In this document: positions 9,431 to 18,747 of the stretch, in pieces
How the letters are laid out: each line of letters opens with the position of its first letter
Position numbering within the stretch: the stretch's first letter is position 1
Assembly: GCF_000278115.1 (NCBI RefSeq)
Contig: NZ_JH725117.1
Span: 160,330-224,329 of the forward strand
DNA length: 64,000 nt
Reading direction: 5' to 3'
Source: Bartonella sp. DB5-6
Lineage (GTDB): Bacteria > Pseudomonadota > Alphaproteobacteria > Rhizobiales > Rhizobiaceae
Position numbers and translations under genes: made by a program
Notes under the pieces: model-generated
Database searches by the model: none
Told to the model about the DNA's origin: nothing
Seen by the model: the letters and a program-made list of their open reading frames with translations, nothing else

Positions 9431-10160
9431 TTTCAAATCTCCCCCTAGCTAGCTGAAGATCTACATGACTCAACAAATCATGCAAATCTCTTGTGTTATC
9501 AAAATTAAAATTATCAAAACAAAATTTACGCTCATGATACTCTTCAAGATATTTTATATGTAGCCTTATAGCATTCATTTTTTCATCTATTGATAACTCA
9601 TCCAAGCTTATATGATGAAATCTACGAAAAAACGCAGTATCTCCTTGAATATGTGCTAATTCAGCAGAAGTGGTTGCTACAATAAGCTTTAAATTCTGTT
9701 CCAGTATAAAAGGTTTGAATAAATCCATAGCGCCAATACCCCCATCACTTTTGGTATGAGCAATTGAATGCCCTTCATCGATAAACAGGGCGACATTTTC
9801 ATATGGAGAAACAGTTTCTATTAAAGCCCCAATTTTTCGTTCAAACTCCCCCCGCAATCCCGTATCAGATATCACGCTTCCTAAATTAACTTCTAATATG
9901 ACATACCCATTCACCATAGACTTAGACTGATTAAGCCTACAAGCAAGCTCACGCACAAAAGAAGTCTTTCCACATCCAGCAGAACCAGAAATGACAATGC
10001 TTTTCTTATAAGCACAAAATAAAGAAACCATCGCCATTCTTATTGCATCTTCGCGACCGATATATGGAGATCTCCTCCCTAAACCAAGGACATTTAAATT
10101 AACTCCACATTTTCTTATATCGCTAGCCAACAGCACCGCATCTTCGCTCTGTAAATGCAT
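9414..10160 (-). CDS. Stand-alone Clp-D1-like AAA+ ATPase in the microcin-like cluster
   Basis: 248-residue protein resembling only the first AAA+ module of ClpA/ClpB/ClpC. PYIGRED (32-38) matches the PVIGREEE motif that opens that module. Walker A is GSAGCGKT (59-66); VNLGSVISDTGLRGEFERKI (91-110) matches the pore-region segment; Walker B is ALFIDEGH (124-131); VATT (161-164) is sensor 1; FRRF (178-181) gives arginine fingers. There is no Clp N-domain, no second ATPase ring and no ClpP loop. ATG at 10160 has GAGG four bases upstream. It lies between the peptide gene and the MccB-like gene and overlaps the latter, so it is probably co-transcribed. A role in peptide handling, enzyme remodelling or self-protection is possible; none is proven. 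Confidence 0.75.
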   Translation of the reverse strand: MHLQSEDAVLLASDIRKCGVNLNVLGLGRRSPYIGREDAIRMAMVSLFCAYKKSIVISGSAGCGKTSFVRELACRLNQSKSMVNGYVILEVNLGSVISDTGLRGEFERKIGALIETVSPYENVALFIDEGHSIAHTKSDGGIGAMDLFKPFILEQNLKLIVATTSAELAHIQGDTAFFRRFHHISLDELSIDEKMNAIRLHIKYLEEYHERKFCFDNFNFDNTRDLHDLLSHVDLQLARGRFENEFAI

Positions 10161-10180
10161 ATTACCTCAAACTGTAAATA

Positions 10181-10202
10181 GAAGGGGTCATACAACCCCT
10201 TC
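10181..10202 (-). terminator. Hairpin between peptide gene and biosynthesis genes (attenuator-like)
   Basis: Perfect 8-bp stem GAAGGGGT / ACCCCTTC with a 6-base loop, just after the peptide gene and before the AAA gene. There is no long T-run after it on the minus strand, so it may be a partial terminator, as in the E. coli mcc operon, or an mRNA-stabilising stem. Confidence 0.55.
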
Positions 10203-10209
10203 CAATATT

Positions 10210-10233
10210 TTAGTTACGACAATAAAGAGTCAC
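10210..10233 (-). CDS. Possible heptapeptide frame ending in Asn (alternative MccA)
   Basis: GTG at 10233 opens a 7-codon frame (M)TLYCRN followed by TAA. It lies out of frame over the 3' end of the 35-codon peptide gene. Length 7 and C-terminal Arg-Asn match the MccA rule: E. coli MRTGNAN and, from memory, Helicobacter pylori MKLSYRN. There is no Shine-Dalgarno in front of it, so independent translation is doubtful; it would need coupling or a frameshift from the overlapping gene. Confidence 0.25.
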   Translation of the reverse strand: MTLYCRN

Positions 10234-10321
10234 AAATCAAAGATTTCACTTTAGCAAATGTAGAGGAATAAGACTTAATCTTCGTTACTAGTACCACTTT
10301 AGTATTTAATTCTACCTTCAT
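10214..10321 (-). CDS. Candidate precursor peptide of the microcin C-like cluster, 35 residues
   Basis: ATG at 10321 is preceded by a very strong ribosome site (GGGGAGG, five bases away) and encodes a basic peptide, MKVELNTKVVLVTKIKSYSS then TFAKVKSLICDSLLS. Position as the first gene of the set, before a hairpin, fits a MccA precursor. The longer version starting at TTG 10402 has no ribosome site. The anomaly is the C-terminus: known MccB substrates end in Asn, whereas this ends in Ser. A single +1 shift near 10234 would make it end in VTLYCRN. So either the precursor is frameshifted, or the modified residue differs, or the peptide has another role. Confidence 0.55.
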   Translation of the reverse strand: MKVELNTKVVLVTKIKSYSSTFAKVKSLICDSLLS

Positions 10322-10453
10322 TTTAACCTCCCCGTTTAAAATAACATTTGGAAGAAATATCTCTCCCAAATTTAACCTAGTATTTGTATCAGAATATTCC
10401 AACGAACGTTTTTGGTCGCTTACTCAATTATAAATTTCTCAAGCCAATGCTTT

Positions 10454-10482
10454 TTTATAGTGTCTCTATTATAGCGTCTCAA
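10454..10482 (-). promoter_or_regulatory. Candidate sigma-70-type promoter of the microcin-like operon
   Basis: On the minus strand TTGAGA (10482-10477) is followed after exactly 17 bases by TATAAA (10459-10454). It lies about 130 bp upstream of the peptide gene, with no other gene between. Assigned by consensus only. Confidence 0.45.
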
Positions 10483-10639
10483 ATCTGCGATATTTGTCCG
10501 AAGCAGTTTTTTCTAAGATAAATGCCTCCAACCATCTGCTCAGTTTATGATTTTTTGTATTTTTTATGGATCGGCATAGAGCAGTTATGGCAATATAAGG
10601 CGCTTTTTTGAGATATTGAGGTATTTGAAAAAATAAATG

Positions 10640-10930
10640 TAGAATACAATGGTCCGCAAACAATAAAGCTTTGATTAAAAAATTAAACAATGCAGTTTTG
10701 AAAGGAACTCAAATTATCCCATTAATTGGGAAAAATTCTAACAGCACTATCCAGCTTTACAATGAAACCCATAAAAATGCTGGAGATAATGTTACCTTTA
10801 GTTTGCTAATGAACCTGTTTGAAGACCGTGTTATCTAGGAGAGATGCTCTAAGACAATAAAGAAGCGCTTCAACTTATGAACGGTCATCTTGTTCTCAAC
10901 ATACAACGAGTGAGGATTGGATATTAACTC
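10640..10930 (+). pseudogene. Fragment of a phage major capsid protein gene (N4-gp56-like)
   Basis: A plus-strand frame reads ALIKKLNNAVLKGTQIIPLI, then GKNSNSTIQLYNETHKNAGD and NVTFSLLMNLFEDRVI, ending at TAG near 10836. After a frame change another piece continues EALQLMNGHLVLNIQRVRIG. The pattern (SxIQ..DE..K.AGD.VTF.L.M.L, then EEAL) matches the N-terminal part of N4-gp56-family major capsid proteins. No start and no C-terminal two thirds remain. It is a decayed phage relic at the border of the microcin-like island. Confidence 0.5.
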
Positions 10931-11010
10931 ACAAACAAAAGCACAATCTTCAATGAAGAAAAAACACAAAAACCATCATTGATCGAAAAAATGAACTCCA
11001 AGAATTTATT

Positions 11011-12252
11011 TCAACCTTGCCCAAAGCGTGTATGAATATAATCACTCAAAAGAGATTCGAATTCCTCGGCAATATGTTCACCCCGCAAGATTTTCACTTT
11101 TTTTCCCTCAATAAAAACAGGCGCTGCCGGACTTTCGCCCATTCCAGGCAATGAAATCCCAATATCAGCATGTTTTGATTCTCCTGGTCCATTAACGATG
11201 CATCCCATGACAGCAACCTTTAAACTTTCAACACCAGGGTATTTTTCACGCCAGACAGACATATTTTTGTATAAATTCGCTTCAATTTTTTGTGCCAATT
11301 GCTGAAACACTGTCGAGGTTGTGCGCCCACATCCAGGGCAAGCCGCAACGACGGGCAAAAATTGCCGAAACCCCATCACTTGTAAAAGCTCTTGAGCCAC
11401 TCTTACTTCTCGTGTTCGATCTCCACCTGGTTCAGGTGTTAATGAAATACGGATCGTATCCCCAATCCCTTGTTGTAACAAAATTCCCAAAGCCACAGAA
11501 GAAGCAACAACGCCCTTTGTTCCCATCCCTGCTTCTGTCAATCCCAAATGGAGCGCATAATCACAACGCTCTGCCAAGGTACTATAGACAGCAATGAGAT
11601 CTTGAACATCACTAACTTTAGCAGAAAGAATAATTTTATCGCGTCCCAACCCAAGCTCTTCCGCAAAAACAGCCGAATGTAGAGCCGATTGAACAACAGC
11701 CTCCCGCATCACTTCAACGACAGACAAAGGTTTTTCCTGCTTAGCATTTTCATCCATAAGTTGTGTCAACAACACATTATCAAGAGACCCCCAATTCACA
11801 CCAATACGAATAGGTTTACAGTACTGACAGGCAATCTCAACAATTTCCGCAAATTGGCGATCTTTTTTCACGCCAAAACCAACATTTCCAGGATTGATCC
11901 GATATTTTGCAAGCGCCTGCGCACAAGCAGGATGTTCTGATAAAAGCTTATGACCAATATAATGAAAATCCCCCACCAATGGTACAAAAAAACCTAACCG
12001 TTCCAATCGCTCCCGTATTTTTGGCACAGCAGCAGCAGCTTCATCACGATCAACGGTGATGCGAACCAATTGCGAACCAGCTTGCCAAAGAGCAGCAATT
12101 TGTGCAACGGTTGCATCAACATCGGCAGTATCCGTATTCGTCATTGACTGAACAACAATCGGACACGCCCCACCAACCATCACATCGCCAACCGCAACGC
12201 CAACAGACCGACGACGTTCAAAAGGTTTAGATAAAGAATACGCAGTGCTCAT
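11011..12252 (-). CDS. ispG: 4-hydroxy-3-methylbut-2-enyl diphosphate synthase (flavodoxin/ferredoxin)
   Basis: IspG (GcpE), the 4Fe-4S reductase that converts MEcPP to HMBPP in the MEP isoprenoid pathway. 413 residues. A TIM-barrel N-terminal domain begins near [20 protein letters not shown] (21-40). The C-terminal reductase domain carries the cluster ligands C305 and C308 (AACPGCGR) and C351 in GCIVNGPGE (350-358), whose glutamate is the fourth ligand in the family. ATG at 12252. It is the first recognisable intact gene right of the microcin island. Regulation is not visible. Confidence 0.97.
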   Translation of the reverse strand: MSTAYSLSKPFERRRSVGVAVGDVMVGGACPIVVQSMTNTDTADVDATVAQIAALWQAGSQLVRITVDRDEAAAAVPKIRERLERLGFFVPLVGDFHYIGHKLLSEHPACAQALAKYRINPGNVGFGVKKDRQFAEIVEIACQYCKPIRIGVNWGSLDNVLLTQLMDENAKQEKPLSVVEVMREAVVQSALHSAVFAEELGLGRDKIILSAKVSDVQDLIAVYSTLAERCDYALHLGLTEAGMGTKGVVASSVALGILLQQGIGDTIRISLTPEPGGDRTREVRVAQELLQVMGFRQFLPVVAACPGCGRTTSTVFQQLAQKIEANLYKNMSVWREKYPGVESLKVAVMGCIVNGPGESKHADIGISLPGMGESPAAPVFIEGKKVKILRGEHIAEEFESLLSDYIHTRFGQG

Positions 12253-12496
12253 CTAGCCCTCAAATTTTCAACACTTGGCATCTATCGGCTATCATTTATG
12301 ATCATGTTTATCATGATACAATTTAAAAAATGAATGCAAGACAGCGCTTCATTAAAATTAAACCAAATCTCTCGATTTTACCTCACCTATAAACAGCACA
12401 GTCAATGCAACCTTTCAATTTTTAGGCCGTTATAGCAAAACCCTAAACATAATTCCCACTGTCGTGAAACAGCATAACACATGAAGGAGTGAACAG

Positions 12497-12781
12497 ATGA
12501 GTCTATTTTCAACCCGCGCCAAGAATGCTAAAATTAAAAAACGCATCGCACTATTAAAAAATCAACTCGTCCCAGTGAGTCCTTGGCGTTTTCATGATGA
12601 CAGCTTTGAAAACATCTCTGTCCTGTTTGACACATGGAAACAAAAAGGCCGCCACGCGCTTTACCATCTCAACGAGCATGCTACACAATTAAAGAAAAAA
12701 GCAAAAGAAAATCCTAAAACGACCCTCGCATTAGCCGCAGGATTAGTTCTAGCTAGCTTCTTGCTGATACGTAAAAACTAA
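12497..12781 (+). CDS. Small DUF883/ElaB-like membrane-anchored protein
   Basis: 94 residues. An amphipathic, Lys-rich helical body (about 60-73, HATQLKKKAKENPKTT) precedes a single C-terminal membrane helix (LALAAGLVLASFLLI, 76-90) and a short RKN tail. That architecture is like the ElaB/YqjD/DUF883 family of inner-membrane C-tail-anchored proteins, some of which bind ribosomes in stationary phase. ATG at 12497 has AGGAG seven bases upstream. Sequence similarity to the family is only in layout, so the assignment is tentative. A hairpin follows the gene. Confidence 0.65.
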   Translation: MSLFSTRAKNAKIKKRIALLKNQLVPVSPWRFHDDSFENISVLFDTWKQKGRHALYHLNEHATQLKKKAKENPKTTLALAAGLVLASFLLIRKN

Positions 12782-12806
12782 AACACGACCAACAGCAAAA
12801 CCTTTC

Positions 12807-12830
12807 AATGCCCACCTCAAAGTGGGCATT
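12807..12830. terminator. Hairpin after the DUF883-like gene
   Basis: AATGCCCAC-ctcaaa-GTGGGCATT, 9-bp perfect stem, about 25 bp past the stop at 12781. The following bases (CTTCTACATC) are only weakly T-rich. It may terminate from the left and, with ATT-rich sequence beyond, from neither side strongly. Confidence 0.6.
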
Positions 12831-13005
12831 CTTCTACATCTCGGAAAAAACAACATACAGAAAACCAGAGTTATTATTATACCAAAATAATAATCTTAAG
12901 AAGTTAAAAAGCTCAACTATGAAAGTCCAAATGAAATCTTCTAAGGTAAATGCCCACTTGCTATAAGCAAAAGACATAGAAATCAAACTCAAAAAAATCA
13001 AAATC

Positions 13006-14010
13006 TTAACCTCCAGGAGCACGTTGTGAAGTATCTACATAGGTGACTACAGACATTCCGGGGATGAGTTTTTCAATCCCCTCTTGTCCAGGATCTAAAG
13101 CAATACGCACCGAAATACGTTGCGCAATTTTAATGAAATTACCAATTGTAGTATCTGTTTTTAACAGTGAAAACTCTGAACCTGTCGCAGGTGCGAAACG
13201 AACCACACGCCCTGTTAATTTCTTATTATTCAATGCATCAACAGAAAAAATAACCGGCTGCCCAACACGCATCTGAGAAAGCTGTGTTTCCTTATAATTA
13301 GCTATAATCCAAATGTCATCAGAAATAACGGATACCAATTGCGTACCAGGCACAACATATTGCCCTACGTGCGCACTCACTAGTCCAACATACCCAGTTC
13401 TAGGAGACAAAATCTTGGTGTGATCTAGGTTAAGTTTAGCCAATTCAACGCTAACCTTTGCTCCTGCAACATCTGACTGTAAACTTTGCCGTTCAAGATC
13501 TAATTGTTTTTGCAATTGGCGTTTTGTTTCCAGTGTCACCAACAATTGCGAAAGAGGGCGAGAAACGGAACTGGCAACATCACTAAAGTTTAGCTTCTTG
13601 TTTTCAGGAGGAACATTGGAGAATGCTCGCGAACGCGTCAATTCAGCTTCTGTTGTATTAATCTCTCCCTGCAAAATCTGAGCCTGCAACATAACACTTG
13701 CAAGTTTTGCATTTTTTGAATCCAGAACAGCCTTTGCTCTTGCAAGCTGTTGGCGAAAAAGAGAATCATCGAGCTCAAATAAAAGCATTCCCTTTTCAAC
13801 TCTCTGATAATCTTGCACATAAACCCGTGCAATCACCCCAGAAATCTGTGAACTAACCAAGGTAACATTGCCTTTAATGGAAGCATTATCAGTTATCTGA
13901 ATCGTACTAACAAAAGGAGGAAGTTTCCAAGCCCATAAAATGAGCAAAACACCCATAACACCTGAGAAAAATGCAACAAGCGTCGCTCTTGATCGTAATG
14001 CTTTTATCAT
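13006..14010 (-). CDS. HlyD/EmrA-type membrane fusion protein of a drug efflux pump
   Basis: 334-residue periplasmic adaptor. One N-terminal membrane helix (about 12-29, VAFFSGVMGVLLILWAW) is followed by a lipoyl half-motif (NVTLVSSQISGVIARVYVQD), a coiled-coil hairpin (about 90-200, rich in Leu/Gln/Glu) and the second lipoyl half with ILSPRTGYVGLVSAHVGQYV. It links the inner-membrane MFS pump to an outer-membrane channel. It overlaps the EmrB-like gene upstream by 4 bp (ATGA), so the two are co-translated. Substrate unknown; EmrA-like by architecture. Downstream to 12831 there is no further operon gene. Confidence 0.87.
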   Translation of the reverse strand: MIKALRSRATLVAFFSGVMGVLLILWAWKLPPFVSTIQITDNASIKGNVTLVSSQISGVIARVYVQDYQRVEKGMLLFELDDSLFRQQLARAKAVLDSKNAKLASVMLQAQILQGEINTTEAELTRSRAFSNVPPENKKLNFSDVASSVSRPLSQLLVTLETKRQLQKQLDLERQSLQSDVAGAKVSVELAKLNLDHTKILSPRTGYVGLVSAHVGQYVVPGTQLVSVISDDIWIIANYKETQLSQMRVGQPVIFSVDALNNKKLTGRVVRFAPATGSEFSLLKTDTTIGNFIKIAQRISVRIALDPGQEGIEKLIPGMSVVTYVDTSQRAPGG

Positions 14011-15668
14011 TTTTTACTCCCCTCTTCACTGGCATTATCCCGCTTACCGAAGGCAGTCAAAGAGTATGACTTGACAAATACTTTGACAAGGAAAATAGCA
14101 AAAACAACCATTGCTATATAAAAATAAAGCCGAAAAACATCATCATAAGCAAAAACATTTGCTGTTAATCTAAATTTCTCAATCAATTTAGACACGTTTT
14201 GCCCATCTCCTAAGACGGGTGGAACACCAACACCAAAAGAAGGCGAAAATAAGGCAGACATCTCAACTGAAATACGTGGATCCGTAACAACAATATTTTG
14301 TGTTAAAAACTCAAAATTCTTATGGGCGAAAAAAATCTGCAAGCTGCCAAAAAAAGCCGATCCCATCAACCCACCCGTCACTTGCGTCAGTAGAAAAACA
14401 GCAATAAAACTTAAAACGTAACGCGGTCCTCGCTCACCGGCTATCACAAACCCCCTGAAAAGAGCAGGAGGTAAAAAAAGTGCGTAACTAAAACTAACCA
14501 ACCCTTGACTCAACATCATATCTTGCGGACGTGTTAAGTGGTTCACATGACTATCCAAATAAGTCCCAAGCGCCAAACAACCCAAAGATAAAAGATAAAA
14601 ATAATCCTCACGACCAGCACGTAAAAAACACACACAAGCCGCTCCCCCTAAAAGGGTCCCCAATATAACCGCAAGATACATAGGCGCCATCTCACGATTT
14701 AACAAACCAAAAAGATTAAAAAAACCTGCAGCTAAGGTTGACCGCTCTAATAAAAAAACGTGAAAAACCAATAAAAGAATAACAGATTGTACCATTTCTT
14801 TACTGAAAAGCCAGCGCAAATCAATCAATGGTTTCTCTCTATTAAGCTCAAGAATGGTCGCCGTAACCAAAGAGAGAACAGCAAGCGCGAGCCCCCAACC
14901 AATCCACGGTGCCTCATACCACCAATACAACGTACCAACAGACATAATGACAGCATTAAGTCCAAGACCAAATGCAATCAAACTATAACTCACCCAATCT
15001 AACTTCTGAATAACCTTGCTGCGTACAACAGGGGTAAGGGGAAGAGAAAAGATACATCCCAAACTGATAAGAACCAACCCCATTTCCAACGCTGAAAGAC
15101 TCAAAAATCCACCATTTTCCAACAAATCTGGAGAAATCAACCGTGATAAAGGAGCAGCTAAAGCCGCATTCATATAGTTCAAACTAAGAGCAACGGTAAA
15201 CTTCTTTCCTGGTGCAAAAGCCTCCATCATATAAAGGAGCGCTAAGGAAGCCAATGGTGCCGCAGCAATACCAGCAAAAAAACGAATAATCAATGCAGAA
15301 CGCAAATCCGTAACAAAGAGCTGTAAAATGCAAACCAGAACGAAGCCAAGAATTGATAATTCAGCAAAAGCACGCAGCCCAAACTGATAACGAATTTTGA
15401 TTAACATAATCGCAACGCTCACATTTGGTGCCATATAAGCAGCAACCAACCATGTGGTTTCTGTTAAAGTTGCATGAAAATCACCCGTAAGATAAACAAT
15501 GTTAGACTGAACAATATTCGCCCCTAAGCCATAAGCCCACTGTAAAATAAAAGAAGCAAAAATATAAACAAAACACTTTGGCAAAGGTCCCGCAAAAACA
15601 CGACCTGGATGAGGGAAAGGCTTTCCTCCTCTTTTAGCAGACATAACCGTACTCTTCTTTCCGCTCAT
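14007..15668 (-). CDS. EmrB/QacA-type MFS drug efflux transporter
   Basis: 553 residues with about 14 hydrophobic segments, the DHA2-type topology. Near the N-terminus it has the family start YIFASFILQWAYGLGANIVQ and the motif ATLTETTWLVAAYMAPN typical of the EmrB/QacA branch. A periplasmic insertion near 455-500 (TDPRISVEMSALFSPSFG) separates the last segments. It forms a two-gene operon with the adaptor that follows. Upstream, 23 bp separate it from atpC on the same strand, so read-through from the ATP synthase operon is possible. No local regulator gene (TetR or MarR) is adjacent. Confidence 0.87.
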   Translation of the reverse strand: MSGKKSTVMSAKRGGKPFPHPGRVFAGPLPKCFVYIFASFILQWAYGLGANIVQSNIVYLTGDFHATLTETTWLVAAYMAPNVSVAIMLIKIRYQFGLRAFAELSILGFVLVCILQLFVTDLRSALIIRFFAGIAAAPLASLALLYMMEAFAPGKKFTVALSLNYMNAALAAPLSRLISPDLLENGGFLSLSALEMGLVLISLGCIFSLPLTPVVRSKVIQKLDWVSYSLIAFGLGLNAVIMSVGTLYWWYEAPWIGWGLALAVLSLVTATILELNREKPLIDLRWLFSKEMVQSVILLLVFHVFLLERSTLAAGFFNLFGLLNREMAPMYLAVILGTLLGGAACVCFLRAGREDYFYLLSLGCLALGTYLDSHVNHLTRPQDMMLSQGLVSFSYALFLPPALFRGFVIAGERGPRYVLSFIAVFLLTQVTGGLMGSAFFGSLQIFFAHKNFEFLTQNIVVTDPRISVEMSALFSPSFGVGVPPVLGDGQNVSKLIEKFRLTANVFAYDDVFRLYFYIAMVVFAIFLVKVFVKSYSLTAFGKRDNASEEGSKK

Positions 15669-15691
15669 GTCGCCTTTTCCTGTATAATCCG

Positions 15692-16111
15692 TTACGCCTC
15701 TGTCAATACAGTATCAACAGTTGTCAATTGATGAAAAAATTCTTCTACTTTATGCTTTGTTTCCTCATCACTTGCCCCTCCCTTCAATGTCGCTCGAACT
15801 TGCAAAATCTTCTGTTCCAACGCATTAAAAGAAAGATGTTCAACAGTCACAACCTTCTCTACCAGAAGAGAGCATCCCGAAAAGGTAACATTAACAACAC
15901 CCCCATAAACAGCAAACAGCTTTTCCCCCGAAGATGTGAGCACGCGAACACTTCCCAATACAATGCTAGCCACCAACGGTGCATGATGTGCCATCACTGT
16001 GAGTGCACCTGACTCTGAAGGAAGAACAACAGATAGCACCTGTTCTGAAAACACAAATTTCTCAGGTGATACAATCTCAAACAAAAAACACTCTACTTTA
16101 TTGTTCTCCAC
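15692..16111 (-). CDS. atpC: ATP synthase F1 subunit epsilon
   Basis: 139 residues from GTG at 16111, chosen because GGAGG lies five bases upstream; another GTG at 16132 has no ribosome site. The N-terminal beta-sandwich starts VECFLFEIVSPEKFVFSEQV and includes VLPSESGALTVMAHHAPLVA (about 33-52), the signature of F1 epsilon. The short C-terminal helical part is present. Epsilon joins gamma in the central stalk and can inhibit ATP hydrolysis. Last gene of the atpHAGDC operon. Confidence 0.95.
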   Translation of the reverse strand: MENNKVECFLFEIVSPEKFVFSEQVLSVVLPSESGALTVMAHHAPLVASIVLGSVRVLTSSGEKLFAVYGGVVNVTFSGCSLLVEKVVTVEHLSFNALEQKILQVRATLKGGASDEETKHKVEEFFHQLTTVDTVLTEA

Positions 16112-16183
16112 AAAAACCTCCACGAGGTTCACTACTAAGACCTCTTGTGCTATCTACAACAAGCATTCGTTACAGATTTCCTC

Positions 16184-17800
<1,617 letters not shown>

Positions 17801-17813
17801 TTACCTTTTCAAT

Positions 17814-18725
17814 TTAAAGAGCTTCAGCGCCCGCAATAATTTCGATCAATTCTGTCGTGATTTGTGCTTGACGCTGACGATTATAAGCCACTGTCAATTT
17901 ATTAATCATTTCACCGGCATTGCGCGATGCATTATCCATAGCACTCATCTTCGCCCCCATTTCACCGGCAACATTTTCAAGCAAAGCCCGAAAGATTTGC
18001 ACAGAAAGATTGCGCGGCACAAGCTCTTCCAAAAGAGCAACAGCATCAGGCTCATACTCATAAACAATTGATTGCGAACTTTTGTTTTCGTCATTTTTTT
18101 CAACGATAGCCTCTCCTTCAACAACCTCTTTAGGAGACAGCGTTGGAATCAAGCCAAAAGCTGTTGGACGCTGATTGATCACGGAAACAAATTCAGAATA
18201 AAACAGCGTACACACATCAAATGCTTCCTCATTGAACAAATCAATGATCCGCTGACTGATCATCACAGCTTCTGCAAAACCAACCCGTTTTACAGAATGT
18301 AAATCAATATGATCAATCATCAAAGCTTTGTAATCACGCGATAAAATATCAGCGCCTTTTTTTCCCACGGTTAAAATTTTAACGATTTTACCAGCAGAAA
18401 GCAGTGTCTTAATCTGTTCGCGCGCACGACGAGCGATTTGTACATTAAAAGCACCACAAAGACCGCGCTCCGCAGTGCATACCACCAAAAGATGCACATC
18501 ATCTCGACCAGTACCCCGCATGAGAGGTGGTGCATCAATAGCATCAACGTCGGCTGCAACACCAGCTAAAATAGCAGCCATCCTCTGAGCATAAGGACGA
18601 GCAGCCTCCGCCGCCTCTTGCGCACGGTGCAACCTTGCCGCCGCAACCATTTGCATGGCTTTGGTAATCTTTTGTGTTGCCTTAACCGAAGCGATACGGT
18701 CTCTAAGATCCTTCAACGACGCCAT
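17814..18725 (-). CDS. atpG: ATP synthase F1 subunit gamma
   Basis: Rotating central stalk of F1. 303 residues. Both terminal helices that form the coiled coil are conserved: [20 protein letters not shown] at the start and [20 protein letters not shown] then [20 protein letters not shown] at the end. A loop of about 15 acidic and polar residues ([16 protein letters not shown], near 197-213) is inserted between them. ATG 18725, 22 bp after atpA. Confidence 0.97.
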   Translation of the reverse strand: MASLKDLRDRIASVKATQKITKAMQMVAAARLHRAQEAAEAARPYAQRMAAILAGVAADVDAIDAPPLMRGTGRDDVHLLVVCTAERGLCGAFNVQIARRAREQIKTLLSAGKIVKILTVGKKGADILSRDYKALMIDHIDLHSVKRVGFAEAVMISQRIIDLFNEEAFDVCTLFYSEFVSVINQRPTAFGLIPTLSPKEVVEGEAIVEKNDENKSSQSIVYEYEPDAVALLEELVPRNLSVQIFRALLENVAGEMGAKMSAMDNASRNAGEMINKLTVAYNRQRQAQITTELIEIIAGAEAL

Positions 18726-18747
18726 TCGAGCATTCCATCAATTCTCA

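Noticed and set aside
10214..10402. Longer 62-residue version of the precursor peptide from TTG 10402
   Set aside because: No Shine-Dalgarno at 10402, whereas ATG 10321 has GGGGAGG at ideal spacing.
10469..10690. 73-codon minus-strand frame upstream of the microcin-like genes
   Set aside because: It lies over the promoter candidate on the same strand and antisense to the capsid relic; no ribosome site and no family features. The plus-strand capsid reading explains part of this DNA better.
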